From positions 3,832,001-3,896,000 of the forward strand of contig NZ_AP023439.1 in assembly GCF_014701095.1 (NCBI RefSeq): DNA of 64,000 nucleotides. Reading direction: 5' to 3'. Below are positions 40,737 to 49,587 of the stretch, piece by piece. Made by a program: the position numbers and the translations under genes. Source of the DNA: Streptomyces tuirus. GTDB lineage: Bacteria; Actinomycetota; Actinomycetes; Streptomycetales; Streptomycetaceae. Positions within the stretch are counted from its first letter, which is position 1; each line of letters starts with the position of its first letter. The notes below the pieces were generated by a model, which saw nothing but the letters and a program-made list of their open reading frames with translations, made no database searches and was not told the DNA's origin.

Positions 40737-41714
40737 ATGGCCGAGAAGATGGCACTGGCCAAGGCGATCAACGAGTCGCTGCGCCGCGCCCTGGAGTCCG
40801 ACCCCAAGGTCCTGATCATGGGCGAGGACGTCGGCAAGCTCGGCGGCGTCTTCCGGGTGACGGACGGCCTGCAGAAGGACTTCGGCGAGAGCCGCGTCAT
40901 CGACACCCCGCTCGCCGAGTCGGGCATCGTCGGCACGGCGATCGGCCTGGCCCTGCGCGGCTACCGCCCGGTGGTGGAGATCCAGTTCGACGGCTTCGTC
41001 TTCCCGGCGTACGACCAGATCGTCACGCAGCTCGCGAAGATGCACGCCCGCTCGCTGGGCAAGGTCAAGCTCCCGGTCGTCGTGCGCATCCCCTACGGCG
41101 GCGGCATCGGCGCGGTCGAGCACCACTCGGAGTCCCCCGAGTCGCTCTTCGCGCACGTGGCGGGCCTGAAGGTGGTCAGCCCGTCGAACGCGTCGGACGC
41201 GTACTGGATGATGCAGCAGGCCATCCAGAGCGACGACCCGGTGATCTTCTTCGAGCCCAAGCGCCGCTACTGGGACAAGGGCGAGGTCAACGCGGAGGCG
41301 ATCCCGGGCCCGCTGCACAAGGCCCAGGTGGTCCGCGAGGGCACCGACCTGACCCTGGCCGCCTACGGCCCGATGGTGAAGCTCTGCCGGGAGGTGGCCG
41401 ACGTGGCCGCCGAGGAGGGCAAGAACCTGGAGGTCCTGGACCTGCGCTCGGTCTCCCCGATCGACTTCGACTCGATCCAGGCCTCGGTGGAGAAGACGCG
41501 CCGCCTGGTCGTCGTCCACGAGGCCCCGGTGTTCTTCGGGTCGGGCGCGGAGATCGCCGCGCGGATCACGGAGCGCAGCTTCTACCACCTGGAGGCCCCG
41601 GTGCTCCGGGTCGGCGGCTACCACGCGCCGTACCCGCCGGCCCGCCTGGAGGAGGAGTACCTGCCGAACCTGGACCGGGTACTGGACGCCGTCGACCGCT
41701 CGCTGGCGTACTGA
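40737..41714 (+). CDS. bkdB: Branched-chain 2-oxoacid dehydrogenase E1 beta subunit (second complex)
   Basis: A 325-residue E1 beta subunit with VLIMGEDVGKLGGVFRVTDG, DTPLAESGIVGTAIGLALRG, IPYGGGIGAVEHHSESPESL, FEPKRRYWDKG and the C-terminal domain LTLAAYGPMVKLCREVADVA. It pairs with the E1 alpha just upstream (one base between stop and start) and supplies half of the thiamine diphosphate site. It begins at the ATG at 40737 after GAGGGGGG. Compared with the first BkdB it shares the whole framework but diverges in surface regions, as expected for distinct complexes. Confidence 0.92.
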   Translation: MAEKMALAKAINESLRRALESDPKVLIMGEDVGKLGGVFRVTDGLQKDFGESRVIDTPLAESGIVGTAIGLALRGYRPVVEIQFDGFVFPAYDQIVTQLAKMHARSLGKVKLPVVVRIPYGGGIGAVEHHSESPESLFAHVAGLKVVSPSNASDAYWMMQQAIQSDDPVIFFEPKRRYWDKGEVNAEAIPGPLHKAQVVREGTDLTLAAYGPMVKLCREVADVAAEEGKNLEVLDLRSVSPIDFDSIQASVEKTRRLVVVHEAPVFFGSGAEIAARITERSFYHLEAPVLRVGGYHAPYPPARLEEEYLPNLDRVLDAVDRSLAY

Positions 41715-41724
41715 GGAGAGGGTC

Positions 41725-43176
41725 GTGACGACGATGACGGAAGCGTCCGTGCGCGAGTTCAAGATGCCCGACGTGGGCGAGGGACTCACCGAGGCCGAGA
41801 TCCTCAAGTGGTACGTCAAGCCCGGTGACACGGTCACCGACGGCCAGGTGGTCTGCGAGGTCGAGACGGCGAAGGCGGCAGTCGAGCTGCCCATCCCGTA
41901 CGACGGCGTGGTCCGGGACCTGCACTTCCCCGAGGGCACCACGGTCGACGTGGGCACGGCGATCATCGCGGTGGACGTGGGCGGCGGCAGCGCCGCACCC
42001 GCGCCCGCCGCCGAGCAGCCCGCCGCCGCCCAGCCCGCGGCGGCCGCACAGGCCGCACCCGCCGAGGAGCCGAAGGCCGCGGGCTCCGGCCGCCAGCCGG
42101 TCCTGGTGGGCTACGGGGTGGCGGCCTCGTCCACCCGCCGCCGCCCCCGCAAGGGCCCGGAGGTCCCGGTCCAGCAGGCCTCGACGGCGATCCAGACCGA
42201 GCTGAACGGCCACGCACCGGCGGCCCAGGAGCCGGCCCCCGCCGCGGCTCGGACCGCCCCGGCCGGCCCGGACCGTCCGCTGGCCAAGCCCCCCGTCCGC
42301 AAGCTGGCCAAGGACCTGGGCGTCGACCTGACGACGGTCGTCCCGACCGGCCCGGACGGCATCATCACCCGCGAGGACGTGCACGCGGCGGTCGCCGCCG
42401 CCGTCCCGGCGGCCCCCGAGCCGTCGGTCGCGTCCGCCCCGGCCCCGGCCGCGGCCCCGGCGTCGTACGACACCGCGCGCGAGACCCGCATCCCGGTCAA
42501 GGGTGTCCGCAAGGCGACGGCGGCGGCGATGGTCGGCTCGGCGTTCACCGCGCCGCATGTCACCGAGTTCGTGACGGTCGACGTCACGCGCACGATGAAA
42601 CTGGTCGAGGAGCTGAAGGCGGACAAGGAGTTCGCGGGCCTGCGGGTGAACCCGCTGCTGCTGATCGCCAAGGCGCTGCTCGTCGCGATCCGCCGCAACC
42701 CGGACGTCAACGCGTCCTGGGACGAGGCAGCCCAGGAGATCGTGGTCAAGCACTACGTGAACCTGGGCATCGCGGCCGCGACCCCGCGCGGTCTGATCGT
42801 GCCGAACATCAAGGACGCGCACGCCAAGACGCTGCCGCAGCTGGCCGAGTCGCTGGGCGAGCTGGTGTCGACGGCCCGGGACGGCAAGACGTCCCCGGCG
42901 GCGATGCAGGGCGGCACGGTGACGATCACCAATGTCGGCGTCTTCGGTGTCGACACGGGCACGCCGATCCTCAACCCCGGCGAGTCCGCGATCCTCGCGG
43001 TCGGCGCGATCAAGCCGCAGCCCTGGGTCCACAAGGGCAAGGTGAGGCCCCGTCAGGTCACCACCCTGGCGCTGTCGTTCGACCACCGCCTGGTCGACGG
43101 CGAGCTGGGCTCGAAGGTGCTGGCCGACGTGGCGGCGATCCTGGAGCAGCCGAAGCGCCTGATCACCTGGGCGTGA
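41725..43176 (+). CDS. bkdC: Branched-chain 2-oxoacid dehydrogenase E2, dihydrolipoyl acyltransferase (second complex)
   Basis: A 483-residue E2. The lipoyl domain covers residues about 5-85, with the lipoylated lysine in VETAKAAVELP, then a long Ala/Pro linker, a conserved VLVGYGVAASSTRRRPRKGP segment (also found in the first E2), the subunit-binding domain (KPPVRKLAKDLGVDLTTVVP, about 188-220), a second linker and the acyltransferase domain (about 255-483) with FDHRLVDGELG near residue 452. It transfers branched acyl groups to CoA. The GTG at 41725 is preferred, following GAGGAGAGGG. The operon ends in a strong hairpin terminator; no E3 gene is present. Confidence 0.92.
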   Translation: MTTMTEASVREFKMPDVGEGLTEAEILKWYVKPGDTVTDGQVVCEVETAKAAVELPIPYDGVVRDLHFPEGTTVDVGTAIIAVDVGGGSAAPAPAAEQPAAAQPAAAAQAAPAEEPKAAGSGRQPVLVGYGVAASSTRRRPRKGPEVPVQQASTAIQTELNGHAPAAQEPAPAAARTAPAGPDRPLAKPPVRKLAKDLGVDLTTVVPTGPDGIITREDVHAAVAAAVPAAPEPSVASAPAPAAAPASYDTARETRIPVKGVRKATAAAMVGSAFTAPHVTEFVTVDVTRTMKLVEELKADKEFAGLRVNPLLLIAKALLVAIRRNPDVNASWDEAAQEIVVKHYVNLGIAAATPRGLIVPNIKDAHAKTLPQLAESLGELVSTARDGKTSPAAMQGGTVTITNVGVFGVDTGTPILNPGESAILAVGAIKPQPWVHKGKVRPRQVTTLALSFDHRLVDGELGSKVLADVAAILEQPKRLITWA

Positions 43177-43208
43177 GCGCTGGATGACCGTCGCACGGCC
43201 CGCTGTAT

Positions 43209-43251
43209 GACGAAGGGGCTCCACCGCACACCGCGGTGGAGCCCCTTCGTC
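43209..43251. terminator. Strong bidirectional terminator after the second bkd operon
   Basis: GACGAAGGGGCTCCACCGC and GCGGTGGAGCCCCTTCGTC form a perfect 19-bp stem with a 5-base loop. It separates the bkd operon from the convergent carboxypeptidase gene and should stop both. Confidence 0.92.
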
Positions 43252-43265
43252 GTGCCGGTGTCGTC

Positions 43266-44165
43266 CTACTTGCTGAAGCCGTAGTTGAGCAGCTTCGTGG
43301 CGTCCGACTTGCGGGCGTCCAGGCCGGTCGAGGCGAGGACCGTGCCGATGACCGTCTTGCCGCTGCGGGTGGCGGCGAAGACCAGGCAGTACTTGGCCTC
43401 CGGGCCGGAGCCGGTCTTCACGCCGATCGCGCCGCTGTAGCTGCCGAGCAGCGGGTTGGTGTTCTGCCACGGTGCCATCGTCCGCGTGCCGCCGGACTTG
43501 GTGGTCGTCTTCGCCGTGTACTTCTTCGTCTTGACGACCGTGCGGAACGAGGAGTTCTTCATCGCGGCGCTGGCGAGCTTCGTCAGGTCGCGCGGAGTGG
43601 AGTAGTTGGCGCCGTGGCCGATGCCGTCGAACGAGTCGAAGTGGGTGTTCTTCAGACCCAGGCTCTTGGCGGTGGTGTTCATCTTGCCGATGAACGACTT
43701 CACGCGCGCCGAACGCGTCGAGCCCGAGCCGAACTTGTCGGCGAGCGCGTACGCGGCGTCGCAGCCGGACGGCAGCATCAGCCCGTACAGCAGCTGGCGG
43801 ACGGTGACCTTGTCGCCGACGATCAGCTTCGCGTTGGACGCGTAGTTGTTGTCGACGATGTAGTCGCTGTACGCCTTCTGGATCGTGACCTTGCTGTCCA
43901 TGTTCAGGTTCGACTGCTTCAGCACCACCAGGGCGGTCATGATCTTGGTGGTCGAACCGGTCGAGCGGCGGGTGTCGGCCGCCTTGGTGTAGAGCGACGT
44001 GCCGGTCGCGTTGTTCATCACATAGCCGCCCTTGGCGGCGATGGAGGGCGCCGAGGCGGCCTGCGCCGGCGCGACGGTGAGGGCACCGGTCGCGAGCATG
44101 GCGCCGGTGGTGACGGCGACGGCCGCGGCTCTGCGGAGACGAGTGCCCTTAATGCCGGTTATCAA
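43266..44165 (-). CDS. dacA: D-alanyl-D-alanine carboxypeptidase (peptidase S11)
   Basis: A 299-residue secreted low-molecular-weight penicillin-binding protein that trims the terminal D-Ala from peptidoglycan stem peptides. A basic, hydrophobic signal peptide (LRRAAAVAVTTGAMLATGAL, then APAQA-A) precedes the enzyme. Active-site motifs: Ser71-T-T-Lys74, Ser133-Gly-Cys135 in the place of SxN, and Lys250-Thr-Gly. It ends at NYGFSK with no C-terminal membrane anchor. A TTG at 44165 is the best start, giving MITGIKGTRLRRA with GGGG upstream; no ATG or GTG gives a sensible signal peptide. The Cys in the SxN motif is unusual for the wider family. Confidence 0.88.
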   Translation of the reverse strand: MITGIKGTRLRRAAAVAVTTGAMLATGALTVAPAQAASAPSIAAKGGYVMNNATGTSLYTKAADTRRSTGSTTKIMTALVVLKQSNLNMDSKVTIQKAYSDYIVDNNYASNAKLIVGDKVTVRQLLYGLMLPSGCDAAYALADKFGSGSTRSARVKSFIGKMNTTAKSLGLKNTHFDSFDGIGHGANYSTPRDLTKLASAAMKNSSFRTVVKTKKYTAKTTTKSGGTRTMAPWQNTNPLLGSYSGAIGVKTGSGPEAKYCLVFAATRSGKTVIGTVLASTGLDARKSDATKLLNYGFSK

Positions 44166-44373
44166 GTGAAGTACCCCGATTACGTCGAATGCCCCAACGG
44201 TGCGGCCGAGTTGAGGACGAGGGGAAAGGGGCCGCACGTGTCTGACTTGTAACTAGCACACGTGGTTGTGCTGTTGCCGAGCCGGACCCCTGCTTTGCCA
44301 CAGATGTGTGACATGCAAGTCCGCATACTGGACGTATCTCTCCATGCGTACTTGTTGTATCTATGCTGTCCGC

Positions 44374-45024
44374 ATGACCTTGGCCGTGAAGCAACCGCCC
44401 GCCGCCGACCGTGTCTACGCCCATGTCAAACAGGGCGTCCTCGAGCGCCACTACGAGGGCGGGACCCTCCTCACCGAGGGCGAGCTCGCCGAAGCCGTGG
44501 GAGTCTCCCGCACACCCGTCCGTGAGGCTCTGCTCCGGCTGGAGGTCGAGGGCCTGATCCGGCTCTACCCGAAGAAGGGCGCCCTCGTCCTGCCCGTCTC
44601 CGCGCAGGAGATCGCCGACGTCGTCGAGACCCGGCTGCTCGTCGAGGAGCACGCGGCGCGCAAGGCCGTACCCGCGCCCGCCGGGCTCATCGAGCGCCTG
44701 GAGGAGCTGCTGGCCCGGCAGAAGAAGCAGGCCGCCGCCGGGGACCTCGCCGGGGCCGCCGTCACCGACCGCTGCTTCCACGCCGAGATCGTCCGCAGCG
44801 GCGGCAACGAGATCCTCTCCCGCCTCTACGACCAGCTGCGCGACCGCCAGTTGCGGATGGGTGTCGCCGTCATGCACTCCCACCCGGACCGCATCGCCAA
44901 GACCCTGGCCGAGCACGAGGAGATCCTCGAAGCGCTGCGCTCCGGCGACGCGGAGACGGCCGTCGGTCTCGTCCACCGGCACATCGGCTGGTTCTCGCAC
45001 CTGGCCCGGGGAGAGGTCCGATGA
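44374..45024 (+). CDS. GntR-family regulator, FadR/VanR (FCD) subfamily
   Basis: A 216-residue regulator. The winged HTH spans residues about 10-75 (GGTLLTEGELAEAVGVSRTP, VREALLRLEVEGLIRLYPKK, GALV), and the all-helical FCD effector domain about 90-205 (ETRLLVEEHAARKAV, FHAEIVRSGGNEILSRLYDQ, HEEILEALRSGDAE). FCD domains bind metal and a carboxylic acid. The start overlaps no other gene; it is co-transcribed with the MFS gene (ATGA overlap) and probably senses the compound that permease moves. The 136-bp upstream gap is AT-richer than the surroundings and contains TGTATCTATG-like sequence where it may bind itself. Confidence 0.92.
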   Translation: MTLAVKQPPAADRVYAHVKQGVLERHYEGGTLLTEGELAEAVGVSRTPVREALLRLEVEGLIRLYPKKGALVLPVSAQEIADVVETRLLVEEHAARKAVPAPAGLIERLEELLARQKKQAAAGDLAGAAVTDRCFHAEIVRSGGNEILSRLYDQLRDRQLRMGVAVMHSHPDRIAKTLAEHEEILEALRSGDAETAVGLVHRHIGWFSHLARGEVR

Positions 45025-46316
45025 GCGCCGTCGCGATACCCGGCGACCCGCCCGGCGGCCGCCGCGCCCTGGCCGTCTGGGGCACGGGCGTCTCGGTCTA
45101 CTTCGTCGCGGTCGTCTTCCGCACGTCCCTGGGCGTGGCCGGCCTCGACGCCGCCGACCGCTTCCATGTGAACGCCTCCGCCCTCTCCACCTTCTCCATC
45201 CTCCAGCTGCTGGTCTACGCCGGCATGCAGATCCCCGTCGGCCTGCTGGTCGACCGGCTCGGCACCAAGAAGGTGCTGGCGCTCGGCGCGGTCCTGTTCA
45301 CGGCCGGGCAGCTGGGCTTCGCCTTCTCCCCCTCCTACGGCATGGCGCTCGCCTCCCGGGCGCTGCTCGGCTGCGGTGACGCGCTGACGTTCATCAGCGT
45401 GCTGCGCCTCGGCAGCCGCTGGTTCCCGGCCCGCCGCGGGCCGCTGGTCGCCCAGTTCGCGGGGCTGATCGGCATGGCGGGCAACCTGGTCTCCACGCTC
45501 GTCCTGGCCCGGCTGCTGCACGGCATCGGCTGGACGGCGGCGTTCGCCGGCAGCGCGGCGGCCGGTGCCGTGGTGCTCGTCCTGGTGCTGCTGTTCCTCA
45601 AGGACCACCCCGAGGGCCACGAGCCCGAGCCCCTCCCGCACCAGGGCGCGGCCTACGTGCGACGGCAGATCGCCGCCTCCTGGCGGGAGCCCGGGACACG
45701 GCTCGGACTCTGGGTGCACTTCACCACCCAGTTCCCGGCGATGGTGTTCCTGCTGCTGTGGGGCCTGCCGTTCCTCGTCGAGGCACAGGGGCTGTCCCGG
45801 GCGGCGGCCGGTGAACTCCTCACCCTCGTCGTCCTGTCGAACATGGTGGTCGGCCTGGTCTACGGCCAGATCGTGGCCCGGCACCAGGGCGCGCGGCTGC
45901 CGCTCGCGCTCGGCACGGTCGGCACGACGGCGGCCCTGTGGGCGGCGACGCTCGCCTGCCCGGGCCCGCACGCCCCGATGTGGCTGCTGGTCGTGCTGTG
46001 CACGGTGCTCGGGGCCTGCGGACCCGCGTCGATGATCGGCTTCGACTTCGCCCGCCCGGCCAACCCGCCCGAGCGGCAGGGCACCGCCTCCGGCATCACC
46101 AACATGGGCGGCTTCATCGCCTCCATGACCACGCTGTTCGCGATCGGCGTGCTTCTGGACGCCACCGGCGACGACTACTCCCTGGCCTTCTCGGTGGTGT
46201 TCGTCCTCCAGGCGGTCGGCGTCTCCCAGATCCTGCGGCTGCGCAGGCAGGCGGCACGGCGGGAACGGGAACGGCTGGTGGCCAGCCGGGTGGAGACGGT
46301 GCACGTGCCCGCGTGA
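45021..46316 (+). CDS. MFS transporter (12-TMS)
   Basis: A 431-residue major facilitator. TM1 is AVWGTGVSVYFVAVVFRTSL, motif A reads VGLLVDRLGTKKVLALG (about residues 71-87), and a central cytoplasmic loop (about 190-220) divides two six-helix halves. The pattern fits the ACS/NNP or oxalate/organic anion groups rather than drug/H+ antiporters, but the assignment is loose. It is translationally coupled to the GntR/FCD regulator gene, so an organic acid or its derivative is a reasonable guess at substrate. Six bases separate it from the convergent methyltransferase gene. Confidence 0.87.
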   Translation: MSAVAIPGDPPGGRRALAVWGTGVSVYFVAVVFRTSLGVAGLDAADRFHVNASALSTFSILQLLVYAGMQIPVGLLVDRLGTKKVLALGAVLFTAGQLGFAFSPSYGMALASRALLGCGDALTFISVLRLGSRWFPARRGPLVAQFAGLIGMAGNLVSTLVLARLLHGIGWTAAFAGSAAAGAVVLVLVLLFLKDHPEGHEPEPLPHQGAAYVRRQIAASWREPGTRLGLWVHFTTQFPAMVFLLLWGLPFLVEAQGLSRAAAGELLTLVVLSNMVVGLVYGQIVARHQGARLPLALGTVGTTAALWAATLACPGPHAPMWLLVVLCTVLGACGPASMIGFDFARPANPPERQGTASGITNMGGFIASMTTLFAIGVLLDATGDDYSLAFSVVFVLQAVGVSQILRLRRQAARRERERLVASRVETVHVPA

Positions 46317-46322
46317 CGTCCG

Positions 46323-47060
46323 TCAGGCGGCCGGTACGAGGGTGAGGTACGCGAGGCCGAGGACGCCGCGGTAGGCGAGCCACCGGGCGCGGTGCCGGTC
46401 GACGCGCTGCCGTGTCTCCTCGGCCCGGGGGTGACGGGGGTTCTCGGCGAGCCACACCTCGGTGTCCGCGAGGTACCCCGACTCGAACGCCTCCCACTCG
46501 TCGAGGCTCGCGGTCTCCGTCCACTCCGGCCGGAACCCTGCCTCGATCGCCAGGTCGATGAGCGTCGCGAGGTCGGGGTGGTCGGTGACGGACGCGTCCG
46601 GCCACATGCGGGACAGTTCGCCGGGGGTCGGGGTGCGCTGCCAGAAGCCCTCGCCCAGCAGGACGCGGCCGTGATCGGTGACCAGGCGGCGGAGTTCCGC
46701 GAGCGCCTCGGGGAGCCGGTCGCCGAGGGCCTGGCTCGACCCCACGCACAGCACGAGGTCGGCGGGGCCGCGGGTGGTTGCGGTGGCGGACTCCTCCAGG
46801 AAGCGGGCCCGGGAGGCAAGTCCGCGGTCGGCGGCGGCCTTGCGTCCCCGGGCCAGGTCGTCGGTGTCCAGGTCGATGCCTGTGCCGGTCGCCTCCGGCG
46901 CGGTGGCCAGGACACGGAGCATCAGTTCGCCCGAGCCGCAGCCGATGTCCAGGACGGTGGTGGGGTGGTGGCGGATGAGGCGTTGGACCAGGGCGTCCGC
47001 GCGGGTCTCGGAGAGCGGGCCGTGGAAGGTGAGGCGGGTGCGGTGGGGTGGGGTGGTCAT
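46323..47060 (-). CDS. SAM-dependent class I methyltransferase
   Basis: A 245-residue methyltransferase. Motif I VLDIGCGSGELMLRVL (about residues 36-51) binds S-adenosylmethionine, the acidic motif II lies in GTGIDLDTDDLARGRK, and the motif IV equivalent in DLVLCVGSSQALGDR. The substrate part includes LLGEGFWQRTPTPGELSRMW and a C-terminal helical segment ending AYLTLVPAA. The overall form is that of small-molecule methyltransferases (Methyltransf_25/11); the substrate is unknown. The ATG at 47060 gives the expected short N-terminus. It converges on the MFS gene; upstream lies a 221-bp repeat-containing gap. Confidence 0.88.
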   Translation of the reverse strand: MTTPPHRTRLTFHGPLSETRADALVQRLIRHHPTTVLDIGCGSGELMLRVLATAPEATGTGIDLDTDDLARGRKAAADRGLASRARFLEESATATTRGPADLVLCVGSSQALGDRLPEALAELRRLVTDHGRVLLGEGFWQRTPTPGELSRMWPDASVTDHPDLATLIDLAIEAGFRPEWTETASLDEWEAFESGYLADTEVWLAENPRHPRAEETRQRVDRHRARWLAYRGVLGLAYLTLVPAA

Positions 47061-47119
47061 GCCAGGACGGTATGGGTCGGGGCGGAGCGGCGGCATGGGG
47101 TTTTCAAGCCCTGGGGGTT

Positions 47120-47222
47120 GGTGCTGGGGGGCGGGTGGGTCCGTGACCCGGCCGTCCAGGGGTGCCGCTGCGTCGGTGCTGGGGCCGGGTGGGTCCGCAG
47201 CCCGGCGTAGCGGGGTGCCGCT
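47120..47222. repeat. Imperfect ~50-bp direct repeat in an intergenic gap
   Basis: Two copies begin GGTGCTGGGG(G/C)(G/C)GGGTGGGTCC and end GGGGTGCCGCT (47120-47169 and 47174-47222). They fill the gap (47061-47281) between the methyltransferase start and the MDMPI-type gene stop. No promoter or terminator was recognised there. Confidence 0.75.
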
Positions 47223-47281
47223 CTCCTTGGGACGGGCGCCGCCCTTAGCGGCACGCATGCCCGCAGCGGGGGCGGTCGGCT

Positions 47282-48106
47282 CTACTGCGTCACTCTGAAG
47301 TGGTTCAGGATCGCCGCCGTCAGTTCCGGGTCGCCCTCCGTCTTCAGTCGGTCGGACACCGACTCCGGGGTCACGCGGCCGCAGGCCAGGCGGACGTATG
47401 TCTCCCAGTCGAGCGTGAGGGTCGCGGCGGGACCGAGGGCCGGAGCCGTCTCCAGCGTGCCGCGGCCCTGGATGTCGACGCGGATCGTGCGCAGAAACTC
47501 CACGGGCCCGTGCACGTCGATGACGATCGCAGAGCTGCGCGGCGCCTGCGCGTCCTCGGCGATCACGCGGGGAAGTTCGCCGAGCAGCACGTCACGGGCG
47601 ATCAGCGCGCCGGGGGAGTCGAGGTTGCCGGGCCGGCCGAGGGCCGTGCGCAGGTCCTGTTCGTGCACCCACACGTCGAACGCGTGCCGCCGCATCGCCT
47701 CTTCCAGGGTGAGCTCGCTGCCGAGCGGCCCGCGCACCTTGGTGCCCGGGTCGCGCGACTCGTTGCGCAGCTGCCGGTTGCGGCGGATGATCACGTACTC
47801 GAGCTCGGAGGTCATCTCCGGCGCCGTGTGGTGGCGGCGGACGTCGACCTGCATCTCCATGTAGCGCTGGTGCTCGTTGGTGACGTGGAACAGGTCGCGC
47901 GGGAGGCTGTGGATGGGCCGCGGGTCGCCGAGCATCTCGCAGTCCAGGCCGATGACATGGGAGACCACGTCCCGCACCGACCACCCCGGGCACGGCGTCC
48001 GCCGGTTCCACTCGGCCTCCGGGAGCGGCTGGAGCAGCTCGGATATCGCTTCGATGGAGTGGGTCCAGGCGTCGGCGTAGGGCTGGAGGGTGGAATGCAG
48101 ACTCAC
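47282..48106 (-). CDS. Maleylpyruvate isomerase-like (MDMPI/DinB-fold) protein
   Basis: A 274-residue protein of the mycothiol-dependent maleylpyruvate isomerase family. The N-terminal DinB-like four-helix part has WTHSIEAISELLQPLPEAEW, TPCPGWSVRDVVSHVIGLD with the family histidine, and RRHAFDVWVHEQDLRTALGR with a second HE pair that would bind a divalent metal. The C-terminal part (about 180-270) is an SCP2-like domain (GPAATLTLDWETYVRLACGR). Members use mycothiol in thiol transfer or isomerisation. The GTG at 48106 is chosen because AGGGG lies nine bases upstream; a GTG at 48136 is possible. It is divergent from the hydrolase gene. Confidence 0.85.
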   Translation of the reverse strand: MSLHSTLQPYADAWTHSIEAISELLQPLPEAEWNRRTPCPGWSVRDVVSHVIGLDCEMLGDPRPIHSLPRDLFHVTNEHQRYMEMQVDVRRHHTAPEMTSELEYVIIRRNRQLRNESRDPGTKVRGPLGSELTLEEAMRRHAFDVWVHEQDLRTALGRPGNLDSPGALIARDVLLGELPRVIAEDAQAPRSSAIVIDVHGPVEFLRTIRVDIQGRGTLETAPALGPAATLTLDWETYVRLACGRVTPESVSDRLKTEGDPELTAAILNHFRVTQ

Positions 48107-48288
48107 GGAACGGGACCCCTCGGCGGTTCGTTGCACGGGCAGGTGGTGGCGGCGTTGCCAGTGGGAGGTGGCGGCTGTCGGCGGGCGTCTTGCGAGCTAA
48201 GTTACGCTGCTGTGAGGCACCCCGGCAGTGCTTTCGTGTGACGATCGTAGGCCCGAGTGGACGGCTCGAATGCCAGGACGGTGGTAGT

Positions 48289-49086
48289 GTGCGCGCCTCT
48301 GTGATCCAGATCGCCGTAAACGAGGACGAATCGGTCGAAGCGCGCCGCCGACGCGTATCGGCGCTGGTCCGGGAGCAGGCCGGGGCCGACCTGGTCGTCC
48401 TGCCGGAGCTGTGGACCACGGGTGCCTTCGCCTACGAGGAGTTCGGGCGCGAGGCCGAGCCGCTCGAAGGACCGACGTTCGAGGCGATGGCGAAGGCCGC
48501 GAGCGACGCGGGCGTGTGGCTGCACGCCGGTTCCATCCCGGAACGGGACCCCGACGGACCGCTCTACAACACCTCCCTCGTGTTCTCCCCCTCCGGCGAT
48601 CTCGCCGCCCCTTACCGCAAGATCCACCGCTTCGGCTTCGACAAGGGCGAGGCCGTGCTGATGGGCGCGGGCGCGGAGCTGGTGACGGTGCGTCTGCCCG
48701 AGACGACCCTGGGCCTGTCCACCTGCTACGACCTCCGCTTCCCCGAGCTCTACCGCGGCCTGGTCGACGCCGGTGCCCAGACGCTCGTGGTGTCGGCGGG
48801 CTGGCCGGAGCGCCGCCGGTCCCACTGGACGCTGCTGGCCCAGGCACGGGCGGTCGAGAACCAGTCGTTCCTCCTCGCCTGCGCAACGGCCGGGACGCAC
48901 GCCGGAGTTCCCCAGGCCGGTCACTCGATCGTGGTCGACCCGTGGGGCGAGGTGCTGGCGCAGGCCGGTGCCGGCGAGGAGGTCCTCACCGTGGAGTTCG
49001 ACCCCGGGAAGGTCGCGGCGACGCGGGAGCAGTTCCCGGCGCTGAAGGACCGGATGCTCGGCCTCGAGCCGCCGCGCAGGCCCTGA
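48289..49086 (+). CDS. Carbon-nitrogen hydrolase (nitrilase superfamily)
   Basis: A 265-residue amidase of the Nit1/Nit2-type branch. The Glu-Lys-Cys triad is visible: Glu40 (VVLPELW), Lys111 (YRKIHRF) and Cys146 (STCYDLRFPELY). Other family marks are NTSLVFSPSGDL and HSIVVDPWGEVLAQAG. Enzymes of this branch hydrolyse omega-amides such as alpha-ketoglutaramate or deaminated glutathione, which makes this a metabolite repair enzyme in all likelihood. The GTG at 48289 fits the family N-terminus exactly; the ribosome binding site is weak. The 182-bp gap to the divergent MDMPI-type gene holds both promoters. Confidence 0.92.
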   Translation: MRASVIQIAVNEDESVEARRRRVSALVREQAGADLVVLPELWTTGAFAYEEFGREAEPLEGPTFEAMAKAASDAGVWLHAGSIPERDPDGPLYNTSLVFSPSGDLAAPYRKIHRFGFDKGEAVLMGAGAELVTVRLPETTLGLSTCYDLRFPELYRGLVDAGAQTLVVSAGWPERRRSHWTLLAQARAVENQSFLLACATAGTHAGVPQAGHSIVVDPWGEVLAQAGAGEEVLTVEFDPGKVAATREQFPALKDRMLGLEPPRRP

Positions 49087-49095
49087 CCGGCGCTC

Positions 49096-49587
49096 TCAGT
49101 CCTCCCGTTCCTTCTCCGCCAGGTGGATCACACACACGGCCACGGCGATCAGCAGCGCCGGATCCGCGTCCTCGCGGACGACGTCCACACCGTAGGTGTC
49201 CCGTACGGTCAGCCACCGTCGGGAGATCACCGCCAGCAGCTCCCCGTCGTACTCGACGGCGAACTCCCGGTCGAGGATCTTGCCGCTGACGTCCAGCTCG
49301 TTGCCGTCGGCCAGGGACACCCGGTAGTGGTTGCGCAGCAGGGACAGCCGCTTGCGGCGGATCGTCGCCAGCGGTTCCCCGCTCCGCTGGAGCACCATGG
49401 TGTCGCGCAGGGCGAGCATCTTCTGGTGGATGTCGACGAGGACGCGCCCCTGGGTGTCCTTCAGCTCCCAGGTGTCCCGCAGCCGCAGGGCCTTGCCGTC
49501 GACGAGGAACACCTTGCTGCCGCGGTCGTCCTCGATCCAGTAGTCGTCACCGAAGCCGAGGAGCCGGTCGTACACGAGGAATCTCAT
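49096..49587 (-). CDS. LURP-one-related (tubby C-terminal-like) protein
   Basis: A 163-residue protein of the LURP-one/DUF567 family, a beta-barrel with a central helix related to the tubby and scramblase folds. It begins MRFLVYDRLLGFGDDYWIED and repeats the pattern of short strands such as KVFLVDGKALRLRDTWEL, KMLALRDTMVLQRSGEPL and RRWLTVRDTYGVDV, ending in a hydrophobic helix (PALLIAVAVCVIHLAE). Membrane or phosphoinositide association is suspected for the fold but not shown for bacterial members. The start codon overlaps the stop of the upstream regulator gene (ATGA), so both are on one transcript. Confidence 0.85.
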   Translation of the reverse strand: MRFLVYDRLLGFGDDYWIEDDRGSKVFLVDGKALRLRDTWELKDTQGRVLVDIHQKMLALRDTMVLQRSGEPLATIRRKRLSLLRNHYRVSLADGNELDVSGKILDREFAVEYDGELLAVISRRWLTVRDTYGVDVVREDADPALLIAVAVCVIHLAEKERED

